Source: Gongronella butleri (Eukaryota; Mucoromycota; Mucoromycetes; Mucorales; Cunninghamellaceae). From it: a DNA stretch of 64,000 bases. The first letter of the stretch is position 1, and the number at the start of each line of letters is the position of its first letter. Below are positions 1-11,138 of this stretch, piece by piece. The notes below the pieces were generated by a model. That model saw nothing but the letters and a program-made list of their open reading frames with translations, had not been told where the DNA came from and searched no databases. Where the stretch lies: assembly GCA_025201375.1 (NCBI GenBank), contig JAIWZP010000005.1:868001-932000 (forward strand), written 5' to 3'. The position numbers and the translations under genes were made by a program.

Positions 1-209
1 CGATTTTGATTTTTGGCGGTAAATGTGCGATTTTTTCACGTTTTTACTAAGAGAGCATGGCTCGAAAGTAACACCATTCGATTCCAAATCAAATTTTACA
101 TCCAGAGGCATCGCGTTGTAGCCTCTAAGTGCACTTCCTAGGCGTCTAGCAAGAGATTAAAACGTCTTTACCAGCCAAGTATTTGATCCCGGAAAATTCA
201 ACATAGGCC

Positions 210-620
210 TTGGCCGACCCCACTTGAAAATGGCTGCGTCGCATTCAACGCGAAATTTGCAGCAAAAAAGTTTAAACTTCCAAGCAAAGCGTTAGGACCA
301 CTTTTGAAAAATTCAGGGGTCACTCAGGGGTCACACATTTCAATCTCAGAAAACGCCAAATTTGGGAAATTTCGAACTCCGAATGATCTATGCATCCCAA
401 ACAGGTAACTCCGACAATTTGCTATTGGCAGACAAAATCGAAGATCGCTCCAACTTAAGAAAAATTCCCAAAGAGTGACGCATGAACGGCGATCGACTGA
501 AAAAAGGTGCCTACTTTGGTCAAGATTTTTTTTTGCAAAAATTTGAGAGTTGAGACTTCCAAGTTAATTACTGTAAGTGCACGGATTTCATGGAATTTTT
601 ATTTTTTTTAATTTTTTTTT
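210..620. repeat. Dispersed repeat R1, copy 1
   Basis: This stretch matches 43885-44275 in the same orientation. Both copies share an almost identical core containing two successive AGGGGTCAC units, followed by the block around AACAGGTAACTCCGAC and a common end near a TGGAATTTTTAT string. Differences are scattered substitutions and small indels, as expected of an old duplicated element rather than an assembly artefact. No coding capacity, terminal inverted repeats or target-site duplication could be seen, so the element class is unknown. Confidence 0.85.
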
Positions 621-649
621 ATTTCGCACTCATACAGCAGTGACCAGCA

Positions 650-1290
650 TGCAGTAAAAAAAGTGTCCCAATAAGATACTTACAGTAGTAGCTATTTTTT
701 TTTCTACATAATTTGGCTGCTGCATTGAAGACCACAAAGTAATATTACAACATATCATAACCTGTATGTACCGTAGTACTGTTGGTTGTAGTACAGTATC
801 ATACTGTACAGTACTGTTGTACCGTACAGTACGTAGGGATGTTGTATTTCAAACAAATTCAAGCACACCACTACTCTACGTATGTTGACAAGCTGTTTGA
901 GCTTCTTCTTGTTGTTTTAGGCATTTAGGGTTGTTAATTCGAGCGAACGAGACGAGATTATTGTCACCTTGCCTTGCCTCGTCTCGACAAAATTTTGGTC
1001 ATCTCGATCTCGATCGAGATTCTCGTGGTCGAGATTGACGAGCGAGATTCGAGAATGTCACATGACAAAACTCGAGCATTTTTTTCAAAGTTTTGCCTGG
1101 TGGAGTGAAAAAATCCACAGAAAATACGACAAAATAAGACAAGGGGTGTTGAACCTCACTCAACACTCACATCCAGAGTGCCAAGCTACAGTACGTAAGA
1201 CAAAGCTTTTTTCCCCATCATTGCAACACATCATCATCACTTATTACTACTGTATCATACTGTACCTACTGTATGTACAGTACTGATGAG
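650..1290. repeat. Gene-poor DNA with TACTGTA palindromes and TCTCG/CGAGA-rich stretch
   Basis: Bases 760-840 and 1240-1285 are dense in TACTGTA, GTACAGTAC and TACGTA. One example is an inverted repeat with 8-base arms at 791-798 and 802-809. Bases 945-1055 are rich in alternating CTCG and CGAGA and can fold back on themselves. No gene was recognised between here and the end of the Ssr4-like gene at 1508. Confidence 0.6.
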
Positions 1291-1507
1291 GGCAAAAACG
1301 GCTGGGACTCTTCTGCGGCAAACAGCCAAGAAAACGATGATCAAAGCTTCAAAGAGAAGAAAAAAATTGTAATTTTATTTATTCATGCTACAGTATTATC
1401 CGCAGCTGGAGACCCCTGAAATATGTGGCCACCGTCCATTGAACGGGTCAAGGAAACAAACGTGTGAAAAAACAAAATAGAAAGAAAGACTACGTTGCAA
1501 AACATGC

Positions 1508-2798
1508 CTACTCCTTGGCGTCATCTGATTTTTCCTGTTCAAAGTCCATAAATTCGTTCACAGTGGGGTCGTCGTCATTGGTATTGAGCATCTCGTTGAA
1601 AAAATCGTCGTTGCTGCCGGCTTCCTGCTGTTGGTCAAAATTGGTGTACATGTCGACATCCTCCTGGTCGGCCTTGACCGCTTCAGGTGCAGGCTGTTGT
1701 TGCTGTTGCTGTTGTTGCTGCTGGATGGTCGCAGGGTCCGATGGTGCATGATGCTGTTGCTGCTGGTGCAGCGATTGTAATGGCGACGACGTGGAAGAAG
1801 CAGAGTGTTGCTGATGCTGTTGTGCCAGGTCGTGCTCTTGCTGCTGCGGCTGCTGCTGCAATTGCGGCGATTGCGACGCTTCGGTGGCGGAAGACATGGT
1901 CAAGTCGGCGGCCGTGGCAGGGGCGGAGGTGGCAGGCGACTCGGTGGCGGCAGGCTCGGCCTTGGGGGGCGGGGATGGCAGGGGCTCGTCCTTGAGTCCG
2001 GGTATTTGCTGAGGATAGGCGCGCTCCGTGATGATCTCGACCTTGGCGTCCAAAAGCGCGGCCATGGTGCGCTCCTGCTCGTACAGCGCGTCGAGCGTCG
2101 TGGCGTCGTTCAGCTTGTGGAGGTGTGCCCAAAATTCGTCGCGTTCTTGCCGGAATTGCTGCAATTTGTCGTCGTGGTCCGCTTTTTGCTGCTGCGTCAG
2201 CTTTGTCTGCTCCTCCATCAGCTTTTGCAACTCATCGCTCGTCTGGAAAATGTCCAATGGCGGCGGCACAATGTGATCTGGAGAAAAAAAAAATAAAAAC
2301 GCGTCAAAACGTCGCAATTGCCCATTTTCCATCCAATTCAACCATACCAGCGTTGTACGGCGTGAATATTTCAGAGAGGTAGTCGTGATTGCGTTTGTAC
2401 CGGGCCATGGCAATGTCCCTGGCCGAGATGTCGTCGAGTTCGTCTACAGATCAAGGGAAAAACGACCGGTCAACAGCTAAAAACGACAAAAAGCGCGTCA
2501 ATTCTTACCACCGGAAGGTTCGTCGCGGTCCTCGTGTCCTGCATGAGACGCATGTTGAGCGCCAGAGGATGAGGACGAGGACTAACCAAGGAAAAAAAAA
2601 AACGCATGTGAGCAATAAAAGAAAGCAAGAAAGAAAAAGCGCGTTTACTTTGTGTCGTTTCTGAGAGGCAGGGGGCGAAGGGCGATAGAGTGGGTTAAAA
2701 TTTTGGTGGTGCATGTGTTGGCGCTGCTGGTGGTGCTGCTGTTGCGGGTGGTTGGGGGCTTGTGGTGGGCCCTGGCGATAGTAATAGATTGAGTCCAT
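1508..2798 (-). CDS. ssr4: Ssr4-like SWI/SNF-RSC subunit
   Basis: Four exons on the minus strand: 2798-2649, 2581-2509, 2443-2348 and 2277-1508, giving 362 residues. The N-terminus is rich in Gln, His and Pro. The conserved part is around residues 75-125, with the signature ISARDIAMARYKRNHDYLSE followed by IFTPYN and a VPPPLDIF turn. From memory this resembles the C-terminal Ssr4 domain of fungal SWI/SNF and RSC chromatin remodellers (an ARDI...RY..NH...EI.SPY...I.P pattern). A charged, probably coiled segment (LMEEQTKLTQQQKADHDDK) and a long poly-Gln, Ser/Pro-rich acidic tail follow. The longer N-terminal half of canonical Ssr4 is not seen, so this is a short form. Introns are 64-70 nt and all carry an ACGCG element. 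The start is shared with a 196-bp divergent promoter. Confidence 0.6.
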
Positions 2799-2994
2799 AA
2801 CGCAAAAGGAGAGAAAGAGGCACTTTTTGTCAAAAGTGCCATCTGCTCAGTGACTATTGAAAGGAATTCAAGGTCCGGCATGGGCCGGACCCAAAAAAAA
2901 AAAAAAGCGTGCGTCACCGTTGAAAAGAGCCACGCGGCCCTTTCCCCCTTTCTTTAATTTTTTCTTTTTCTTTGCCCTTTCTTCTTCTACTACA
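2799..2994. promoter_or_regulatory. Divergent promoter, ssr4-like / proteasome alpha
   Basis: Only 196 bp separate the two divergent start codons. The interval holds an A14 tract and a pyrimidine-rich stretch (2941-2990) just before the proteasome ATG. No clear TATA box is visible for either gene. Confidence 0.5.
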
Positions 2995-4187
2995 ATGACC
3001 TCTATTGGTACCGGTGTAAGTGCTAGTCTTTTTGCTTTTCTTTGCCAAATTTTGGAATTTTGCGCGTTTTTGCTCACCGTGCGCGTCTATATCTTGTAGT
3101 ACGACTTGTCCGTGTCGACCTATTCGCCAGACGGACGCGTCTTTCAAATGGAATACGCCAACAAAGCTGTCGACAACAGCGGGTAAGCCGTCTTTTGTGT
3201 TTCGTTTCGGTTTTCTCACGTTTTATCTCCATGTTTCCGTGCTTTCTAGCACTGCCATCGGCCTGCGCGTGAAGGATGGCGTTGTTCTCGCTGTCGAGAA
3301 GCTTATACAGTCCAAGTTGCTTGTCGCTGGTGCCAATAAGCGTATCCAGAGCGCCGATCTGCACATTGGCATTGTATGCAACTCTTTTCTTTGCCTTTTT
3401 GTCTCGTAGCTCACCTTTTTATTGCTTTTCCCTTAGGTTTCCTCGGGCTTGGTAGCCGACGGTCGCCACCTCGTCAACCGCGCCAAAGATGAGGCCCAAG
3501 CCTGGCGCGATATTTACAGACAACCTATTCCCGGCAAGGTATGCCTCGCAATGGCCTCTTTGGAGTCCATTGTGCCGCAATTGGCCGAGAAGAGTACTGA
3601 CAGCGCCATTTTTTTCTTGTGTTTAGACGATTGCGGATCGATTGGGCCAATACGTCTCTGCCTACACCCTGTATTCAAGTGTGCGTCCCTTTGGCGTGGG
3701 CACCATTGTTGGTTCCATGACCGATGGCGTGCCTTCCCTATACATGATCGAGCCATCCGGCTTATATTGGGTAAAACGCTTGCAATTTGCCTATTTTGCG
3801 TGGCCAATGACACTCAATTCGCTGTTTTTATTCAGGGTTACCATGGTTGCGCCGTGGGCAAGGGCAAGTCTGTGGCCAAGACCGAGATTGAGAAGCTGAA
3901 ATTGGACGAAATGACGGTCCGTGAGGCTGTCAATGAGATCACACGCATGTAAGTGAACGCGCTCTGTGATGAAAAAAGATGGCGTACGCGGTGTCCTAGA
4001 CGCGTTTTTTTTCTTTTTTCTTAGTATTTATACGTGCCATGACGACGCCAAGGACAAGGATTTCGAGCTTGAATTGAGCTGGATCTGCGCCGAGTCGCAC
4101 AGCAAGCATCAATTTGTGCCCAAGGATGTCAAGGATGAGGCCGAGCGACTGGCCAAGGCCGCTTTGGACGATGAGATGGAGGAATGA
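2995..4187 (+). CDS. PRE10: 20S proteasome alpha subunit (PSMA3/Pre10 type)
   Basis: Seven exons: 2995-3015, 3100-3182, 3250-3373, 3437-3538, 3627-3770, 3836-3948 and 4025-4187, giving 249 residues, close to the usual 250-255. The N-terminus [20 protein letters not shown] is the proteasome alpha signature; the rest carries [24 protein letters not shown], the [12 protein letters not shown] strand and [12 protein letters not shown]. These match the alpha-7 subunit of yeast naming (PSMA3 in animals). It belongs to the outer ring of the 20S core and gates substrate entry; alpha subunits lack the catalytic Thr. The first exon is only 21 nt and its join restores the SIGTG-YDLS motif. The C-terminus is acidic (ALDDEMEE), as usual for this subunit. 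An AATAAA signal lies near 4271. Confidence 0.96.
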
Positions 4188-4736
4188 GCCCTGTTCACCC
4201 CCTCACCGCCGCCCCTGATCACCCTTTCTCCTTGTTTCGAGGTTTTTTTTCTTTCTCTCTGCCTGTTGTCAAATAAAAATCCCCCATCCGTTTGTTGTAG
4301 CCCATTGGACGAATGCATAGACGCGCGCAGCAGCAGCAATGCAAACAGCACCCAAATGTGGGCTCAGGGACGCGTTGCATGGATCAGGTACACGCGTGGC
4401 TCTGTCTGTGCATAGCACCTTTCTTTTTCGTACGTTTGAGAATCATTGGGGAGGGCTGAGAGGCTCATTGACCATGAATGCCGGCATGCATGTCTTAAAA
4501 TCTATCAATATGAAGGCATTCCATGGCGTTGTGGCCATGCACGCCGGAAGGAAACATCTCACCAGACTCAGCCAAGCGCCAGAGGGTGAGTGACGTTGCA
4601 CAAGCGTCCTGCGATTGGCTCATCCTGCGGATGTTGTAAAAAAAAAAAGTGACAAAAAAAGGTCCCCTGAAGACGGAGACGTCGTTTTTTTGTCTCTTTC
4701 TTTTTTCTTTTTCCCTCGTTTCTATTCTTAAAAGCT
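4188..4736. other. Intergenic: 3' end of proteasome gene and NRAMP promoter
   Basis: About 550 bp. The first 100 bp is a pyrimidine-rich 3' untranslated region with AATAAA near 4271. The remainder is the presumed promoter of the NRAMP gene, ending in a T-rich tract just before its ATG. Short reading frames here show no family resemblance. Confidence 0.5.
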
Positions 4737-6841
4737 ATGGTAGACAGCGACGAGACTACCACCCTTTGTGGCGACGCAGGCGCCACCTCTTATTACCAGA
4801 GTCTCGACGACCGGACCAACACGTCACCAGCTTGGGAGGTAGAAATTGACATAAAAGACCAAGTCGACACTGGTCAAGCCGACGACAAGGGCTTTTCTTG
4901 GAAAAAGCTCTTGAAATATACCGGCCCTGGTATGAAACCTTGCGTTCACCCGCCTGAGAAGCAAAATACTCACAATTTTCTGCTTTTTTCATTTCATTAG
5001 GCTGGCTTATGTAAAAGTCAAGAAAATAGGGGGGCAAAGTGATAAGCGACGCAAGAGACATCAGCTGATTCAATTTCCTTTTTTTACACTGAATTAGGGC
5101 CATTGCTTACCTTGATCCTGGCAATTTGGTAAGTTCTATAGCACATGTCGAATCGCCTCATCTGATGATTCATTTTTATTTATTATGTAGGAGGTACACC
5201 CGATACGCGCATTGCCCATGAAACGAGGAGAAGCGCGACAAGCACGATGACGGACTGATCTTTGCTTTTTTTTTTTCATGCTTGCAGTCCGATTTGCAAA
5301 CAGGGTCCGTGGCCGGATATCAGTTACTATGGTTGCTGTTTTGGTGTCACGTTGCTGGTAAAAAATAAATACGAATCTAATGACTCAATTGCTTGCATTT
5401 CATGCTGAAATCATCTTTTTTCTTGCGCAGGCCTCGCGATTCAGACACTTGCAATCCGACTTGGTGTGGTGACGGGTCGACACTTAGCGCAGCACATTCG
5501 GCAAGAGTATGGCGCGCGGACAAGCATCGTGATCTGGGTGTTTAGCCAGCTTGCAATCATTGGCTCGGACATCCAGGAGATCGTGGGCACGGCGATTGCG
5601 CTGCGCATCTTTTTCGATATGCCCCTTTGGCTGGGTGTCCTGATCACTGCCACCGATACCTTCTTTTTTATGTGGCTGCAGCAATACGGCGTCCGAAAGA
5701 TCGAGGCCTTCTTCATTTCGCTCATTGGCGTCATGGTCGCCTGCTTTTTCACGGAAATGATCTCCTCGGGCCCCAATCTCAGCCTTATCCTCGACGGCAT
5801 GCTCGTCCCACGCATACCCGCCAATGCTACGGTCCAGGCGGTCGGCATGATTGGCTGTCTTCTTATGCCACATGATTTGTTCCTGCACAGGTAAGGGAAA
5901 CAAAAAGGAAAAAAAGAAAAAACGAGGTGCAACGAGACGGCGACGCGATTTATGGATTTTTTTTATCATCATCAGTGCCTTGGTGGGCTCGCGTTCGCTT
6001 GGTCCGACTCCATCTGTGGCCAAAAAGAAGGAAGCAAACTTTTATTTCACACTAGAGGCGGGCATTGCGCTGTTTACGTCGTTTTGCATCAATTTAGCCA
6101 TTGTGGTTGTGTTTGCGCAGGTGTATTATCAGGTGCCATCGCCGTCAATGACAGAATTGGTGGGTGAGATGCGTCTTCCAGGGCTTTATGATGCGGCAGA
6201 GGTTCTGGAACGCACGCTTGGCCCTGTTGCACGATACCTGTGGGCGGCCGGCTTGCTTGCCGCTGGTCAAAGCTCCACCATGACCGGCACCCTGGCGGGC
6301 CAGTATGTTATGGAGGGCTTCTTTGGCCGCTTTTTCAAAAAGCAATGGCACCGCGTCGCTCTCACACGCGCCATCGCGCTCATCCCAAGCATGCTTGTCG
6401 CCGTCTATGCCGTCGACCGCTTCGATACCATGGGAGAGCTACTCAATGTCGTCCAAAGGTACGAAAAATAAGGAATGATATTGTCGCGCTCGACCATGGT
6501 TCTGATAATTTCTTTGATTTTGCATTTTTTTACGCATTAGCCTCTGTTTGCCCATGGCTGTCATCCCACTCCTCAAGTTGACGGCGTCCACGACGATCAT
6601 GACAGAGGGCGAGAAGAACAGCTGGCGCATGAATCTGATCTGTTGGACAGTGTCGCTCATCGTGATTGGGTTCAATGGCTCGGCCTTTTTAGAATTTTTG
6701 CAGGCGTGGAATTTCCACTGGTTGTTGCTGCTGCTTAGTTTTGCTTACTTTGGTTTTGTTGTGTACATTTGTTATATTCCTCTTCATTCGCATAGCAGCG
6801 CCCCAAAGACCATCAAAACCCCTCAGGCACTGTCTACATGA
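4737..6841 (+). CDS. NRAMP-family divalent metal transporter
   Basis: Eight exons: 4737-4929, 5001-5010, 5098-5128, 5191-5193, 5288-5357, 5431-5890, 5976-6458 and 6541-6841, giving 516 residues. NRAMP (SMF/DMT1) proteins are H+-coupled importers of Mn2+, Fe2+ and similar ions. After a 60-residue hydrophilic N-terminus the metal-site motif DPGNLESDLQTG appears in helix 1 (D74-N77). MPHDLFLHSALVGSR gives the helix-6 Met-Pro-His motif, and GLLAAGQSSTMTGTLAGQYV is the conserved helix-8 segment. Roughly 11 hydrophobic segments are visible. Exons 2 and 4 are only 10 and 3 nt; skipping exon 4 (Glu79) would keep frame. Localisation (plasma membrane or vacuole) cannot be told from sequence. An AATAAA overlaps the stop region. 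Confidence 0.92.
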
Positions 6842-8430
6842 TCAATAAACCAATCCCTTTTTATCATATTTATTATTAATTTTTCATATGCTTTGGCTTC
6901 CGTAGAGGTTCCTGGCTTTTTTTGCGCACAGAGAGCTTTCCCCAAATTTAACAGAGAGCACATTTTACGGCAGTAATTTTTACATTATCTCGGTTTCTTC
7001 GATTTTCTAAATTTCATATCAAGAGTGCAGCAAGATAGTTTTGCTTCTCAACTCTCTTGGAATGAATTCTATGAATGCCCATTGCCGTGTTGTATTACTG
7101 TAGAGATGCAAGTGTGAAATCAGAAAGCGCAATAATCATTAAAATAAACACGATTATTAGCTTGTTTCAAACCGTTTCGCGTGCTCCATCACAGAGGTGT
7201 TAATGTCATTTCAAATGTCTGTGAAAAAATACTGCAATCGATTAGTTGATTGTAGACAAAAGCGCAATAGAGACTGTTTTTGTGTCTTTCGGTAGGTTGT
7301 CGACGAATTTGCAAACTACAAGGCCAGCTCATGCTTTGATCGAAGCATTCACGCCGTATCATTCAAATGAGCCCACCCTTGCAGCATCGCAGCCACTAGA
7401 TGGGACGCAATCACTATTTTCCAAAATCACTGATTCTCCAAGGGGTACAGTCGAGGACTGGAATTCTGAAGACCTCGATTTTGAATTTTGGGTTTGAGGA
7501 CTCGCCTTGCGGAAATCCTGACTTGCGTGTGACACGCCCCAGAGCTTTGCAACAGCTGTACCTTGAGGCCCATTCGGGGTCTTCAGTTCCCTTTTTCATG
7601 TCCAGACGTATTTTGGCGCGCTGCAGAGACTGTATAGACAACGGCATTGAGATTTTTGCTAAAAACGCGCGTTTTGTAGATTTTTCTTGGAGACACAGTT
7701 CAATTGGCTCCAAATTGGAACCAGCTGATGCGCAAGATAACGCCTCGATCGTATAATTGTTTTCTTGGTGATTCACTAATTGCAATCTCGTGATGCATCT
7801 TGCAATGATGGATAAACACGTCTTTTTTATAGGCATCCTCGCCTGAATTCACAACAGAGTCGACTTCGTGGAAAAGCTCGTTTTCCGCCTCTTCTTGCTG
7901 GTTCGTTTGAGGTCTAGCATTGTCTTGTTTGGTTCGTTGCAGCAGAGTAATTCACCAAATTGGTGGCTTTTTTCGTCTACCAGCGGGGGTCATCTCGGGA
8001 ACCTCGTTCATTCGGCACCAAATTATGAGCTACATGATACTTGAGCTGGATGCCCGATGGTTACAAAAGATTTGACAGAGATCGAGTCATTGCAGCACCA
8101 GTAAAGTCGATTTTGGTACGCGTGATGCCATTTTGACACATTGCCTACTGGTGCTCAAGTTGATGCACAGCAAAGTTTCTGTGCCAAGTGATTCAGACCC
8201 CTGTTTGTCGCGTGTGCAGCGCAATAAAAACTGCAATCGATTTGCGTGGTTGGCGAGAAACACGTAATTTGGAAGATTTTTGATTTTTTGAGCTCGTCGC
8301 GTCAAAAAATAAGTACCCATCTCTTCATGCCGATAAATATCGCGCTGATACCAGCATTTCAAGCAATTTGAAATCGCGTCCATCCCAGTAGTGGCTGAAA
8401 CAAGATTAGCATTGCGTGTCAAATGAGTGT
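6842..8430. other. Gene-poor AT-rich block with a diverged R3 repeat copy
   Basis: No coding region was recognised. Bases about 7340-7480, read on the minus strand, align with the R3 repeat copies at 23.7 kb and 55.5 kb, sharing GACTGTA.CCCTT, a central TGATTTT..AAAAT stretch and the GGGTGGGCTCATT end. The remainder looks like decayed repeat or spacer DNA. Confidence 0.55.
7340..7480 (-). repeat. Dispersed repeat R3, copy 1 (partial)
   Basis: Minus-strand sequence matches part of the R3 copies ending near 23780 and 55545, with the shared terminal motif GGGTGGGCTCATT and an upstream GACTGTACCCCTT equivalent. Only about 140 bp can be aligned by eye with confidence; neighbouring sequence is probably a more diverged continuation. 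Confidence 0.6.
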
Positions 8431-9145
8431 TGTTGCATAAAAACGCGACGCGGCCGGGCTAAAAGAGTCGACTCTTTGTGGCACGGGCGTGGAAAAAAAG
8501 TCAGGCGGGCGTGGGTGAGCATGAGGTCATTCGTGTCACGTTGGATCCGGGAGCTGGTCCAGGGCAAGTGATGGCGGTGCCGCCTTTTGCACCAATCAGC
8601 GCGCGCCGTCTTATCAGCGGAAAGGGTGCCTGGCGGATGCGACTCCTTTCCTTCTTTGCATCTTATCTCTGCATGGTGCATTTGGAATGCACCATGCCAA
8701 TGCTGTTGATCTTGTCGCCCAATTAAAACAACAAAAAAAGAGAAAAAAAGGCGCGTTGACTATTGTTGCGCGGCAGGGTCCCTTCATGTACAGGCTCATG
8801 CGCTTCCAATTCGCGACTTGCGATTGCCTGTCGTCGCGTTTATGTCGAAACAATGGGACAATGGCGCACACTGGCCTCCATTTGCCGGCTTTCCTCCCGA
8901 TTGTCAAGCGCTCTTTTCCAAGCGCATTGGTTCATGCCCGGGTGTGTCGTCGGTATCGCGTCAACCGGTCGACTCTGTGCCATGATGCCCGCGAATTGCC
9001 CAATGAGGCCATGTCACGCATGAAAACGAATAAAAAATAAGGAGAAACAAGCGCACCTGTCCCAAACTTGACCAGGTCAGTATCACGTGTGAGGCGATCT
9101 CACTGTCGGCCTCCTTGCCAGGATTCCCAGTGCGCTACAGCAAGC
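8431..9145. other. Unassigned GC-richer interval with palindromes
   Basis: This stretch is more GC-rich than the flanking blocks. It contains a perfect 16-bp palindrome at 8462-8477 (centre GTCGAC) and a perfect 12-bp inverted repeat at 8671-8682 / 8686-8697 with a 3-base loop. Several short frames are open on both strands, but none spliced into a recognisable protein. It could be a decayed gene or distal promoter DNA. Confidence 0.4.
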
Positions 9146-9445
9146 TTATTTTTTTGGTTTCCGTTGCATGTTGCCCCCGCTCGTCGGAAGAATACGCGTT
9201 GATTTGTAATTTTTTTTTATTCGAATAAAACAAAAAGGGGGGAATCCAAGAAAGTAGAGGTCGGCATGAATGAAAGAAGGGAAGAGCGTGCTTATGGTAC
9301 ATAATAAAAGAGGTGGGAAACGAAAGTATATACGGAAAGGGGGGTTATTAGTTACAAAAAGTGGGGGGAATGGATGACGAGGGCCATTGGGCACAGCCCT
9401 TGGGTGCTTTGTCCATTCGTCATGGCGTCATTAGCAATGATGCAT

Positions 9446-9795
9446 TCACTTGCGAAGAGCTAGCAACAGAAAGAGAAGCGTGTGAGCGACGTGAACAATG
9501 GGCTGCATGCATAAACGCCTTTTTTTTTTTTTTTGCGCATTGCTTTACCCTTCTTGCCAGCATTGGCGGCCGAGACTTCTTGTTGGGCCATGACCTGCGC
9601 GAGGGTCTCCATGGACATGGTGGAAGCGAACTTGGTAGGAGCATTGGCTGTGCCAAGGATGGTGGGATTGCCAAAGGCATCCTCGACGCGATGGCGAGGG
9701 CGGGCTTTGATGGAGTCCTTGGCGAGCATGGCGGGCTTGGAGTATTGGGTGCTGAAGGCACGGGCAGAGACCTTGGAGACGGTGGGGCGCATCAT
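9446..9795 (-). CDS. Small predicted mitochondrial protein
   Basis: Two exons, 9795-9549 and 9459-9446, encode 86 residues ending in KKALRK. The N-terminus MMRPTVSKVSARAFSTQYSK lacks acidic residues, is rich in Arg, Ser and Ala, and has an RAFST-type presequence cleavage context, so a mitochondrial matrix-targeting peptide is likely. The mature part includes DAFGNPTILGTANAPTKFA and a short amphipathic helix around TMSMETLAQVMAQQEVSAAN, with a basic end. I do not recognise a characterised family. A TATAAAAG box 80 bp upstream of the ATG suggests strong or stress-inducible expression. If the 89-nt intron is retained, the protein instead gains a Lys-rich tail. Confidence 0.6.
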
Positions 9796-10405
9796 GTTGG
9801 TTGCTTTTGGAGGTGAAAAGATGAAAAAGTGTAAAAGGAAGTGTAGATAATGAAAAAAGATCAATCATCACATCCTTTTATATCTTTTTTACAAAAAAAA
9901 AGGAGGACGTGGGTTTGATGATGAGTGGGACAAATTCAAAAGCAAGAAAACAGCTTATCATGGCGATTTGATTGGCCGATGCGGTCTTATCTAGAGATTA
10001 TACCAGGCATGGCGGAAGGGCAATTGCGGAAATGCCTGTGCTAAGCGTCCACGCCAAAATTTCCCCCCTCCCATGAGATTGAATGGCCCCCAATGAGGGG
10101 CCACGAAAAATTTCACAGCGCGTGAAAATCCTCCGTCACGCTTTATTCACTGCCTTTTGTTGCTTGCAACCCTTTTTGGAGCGGAAAGTCAAAACTGCAT
10201 GAATTGGCTAAAAAAAAAAAAAAAGTGGCGTGTTTCGCCCATGGCTGTATCACATCCAATGGCCAGGCGCGGTGGGTCGTTCAACAGGTTTCACTCGCGC
10301 ATCACTCACACCCAATTCAAGAACAAAGCAGCATGGTGAGATCACGATGGACAGGACATTTTCCCCGCTTTTTTTCTTTCTCATCCATACATTAAAAGAA
10401 AAAAG
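9796..10405. promoter_or_regulatory. Divergent promoter, mitochondrial protein / universal stress protein
   Basis: This 610-bp interval separates two divergent starts. On the minus strand CTTTTATA at 9875-9882 reads TATAAAAG, about 80 bp from the mitochondrial-protein ATG. No equivalent TATA is clear for the stress-protein gene, which is preceded by a CT-rich stretch. Confidence 0.5.
9875..9882 (-). promoter_or_regulatory. TATA box of small mitochondrial protein gene
   Basis: Reads TATAAAAG on the minus strand, about 80 bp upstream of the ATG at 9795, a standard distance for a fungal core promoter. Confidence 0.55.
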
Positions 10406-11138
10406 ATGGCTTCAAGCAACACTGAGCAATCCAAACGAGACCAATTGATTGAAAAATTTAGCCATGACGAGCACTTTCAGCGCGACCTTGACCGCGTCGT
10501 CGTCGTTGCCATTGACCCGAAATCGGCAGAATATGTGTTTGACTGGGCTGTCAAGCATTTTATCCGGCCCGAAAAGGACTTGGTAAGGGATTAAAAAAAA
10601 AAAAAAACGAGAAAAAAAAGCATTGCTAACGATAAACCTCGTTTTCTTGTTTTTTTTTTTTAGGTGGTTCTGGTGCATACGCGCACCATTGAGGCGACGA
10701 CCATGGCTCCCTTTGTGGACACATCTGGCATGATTGAGGAGTATGACGATGAGAAGCGCCAAGACAGCGTGTCGTTGCTAAAACAATATGCGCACAAGCT
10801 GCGCGACAATAAGATTGCCTGCCAGGCCATTGCCATGATTGGCAACCCCCGCGATGAAATCCTGCGCAAAGTCAAGGAAATCAGAGCCGATGTCCTGCTT
10901 TTGGGGTCGCGCAAGCTGGGAAAAGTCAAGAGGTAATTCCAAAAATAGGGAGAAAAAGAGAGAAAATGGGCCTGATCTCACACCTTTTATCTATTATGGC
11001 GTTTGATCCAGAGCTTTGATGGGCAGTGTCAGCGATTACTGCGTCCACAATTGTCCGTGCGCTGTTGTCGTTGCACGTCCTCAGGAGGACACCGTGCCAG
11101 GAGACCAACCTCGACGCCGTTCCATCTTTTCATCCTAA
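10406..11138 (+). CDS. Universal stress protein (UspA) domain protein
   Basis: Three exons, 10406-10582, 10664-10932 and 11012-11138, give 190 residues. The fold is a single Usp domain: the first strand RVVVVAIDPKSAEYVFDWAV, the second VVLVHTRTI, then the late helix-strand RDEILRKVKEIRADVLLLGS. The nucleotide-binding loop GSRKLGKVKRALMGSVSDY and the final strand CPCAVVVARP follow. The loop matches the G-(x)n-GS type found in ATP-binding members; nucleotide binding is therefore expected but unproven. Such proteins are linked to stress survival, but the fungal role is poorly defined. The C-terminus is a short basic and Ser-rich tail. It shares a promoter region with the small mitochondrial protein. 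Confidence 0.9.

Noticed and set aside
1683..2296. Long alternative frames over the Ssr4-like 3' exon
   Set aside because: They are shadow frames of CAG/GCC-rich coding sequence; the minus-strand frame has the conserved domain.
8478..9040. Several overlapping open frames on both strands of the GC-richer island
   Set aside because: None splices into a recognisable domain and frames on both strands are equally open, which is expected of GC-richer DNA.
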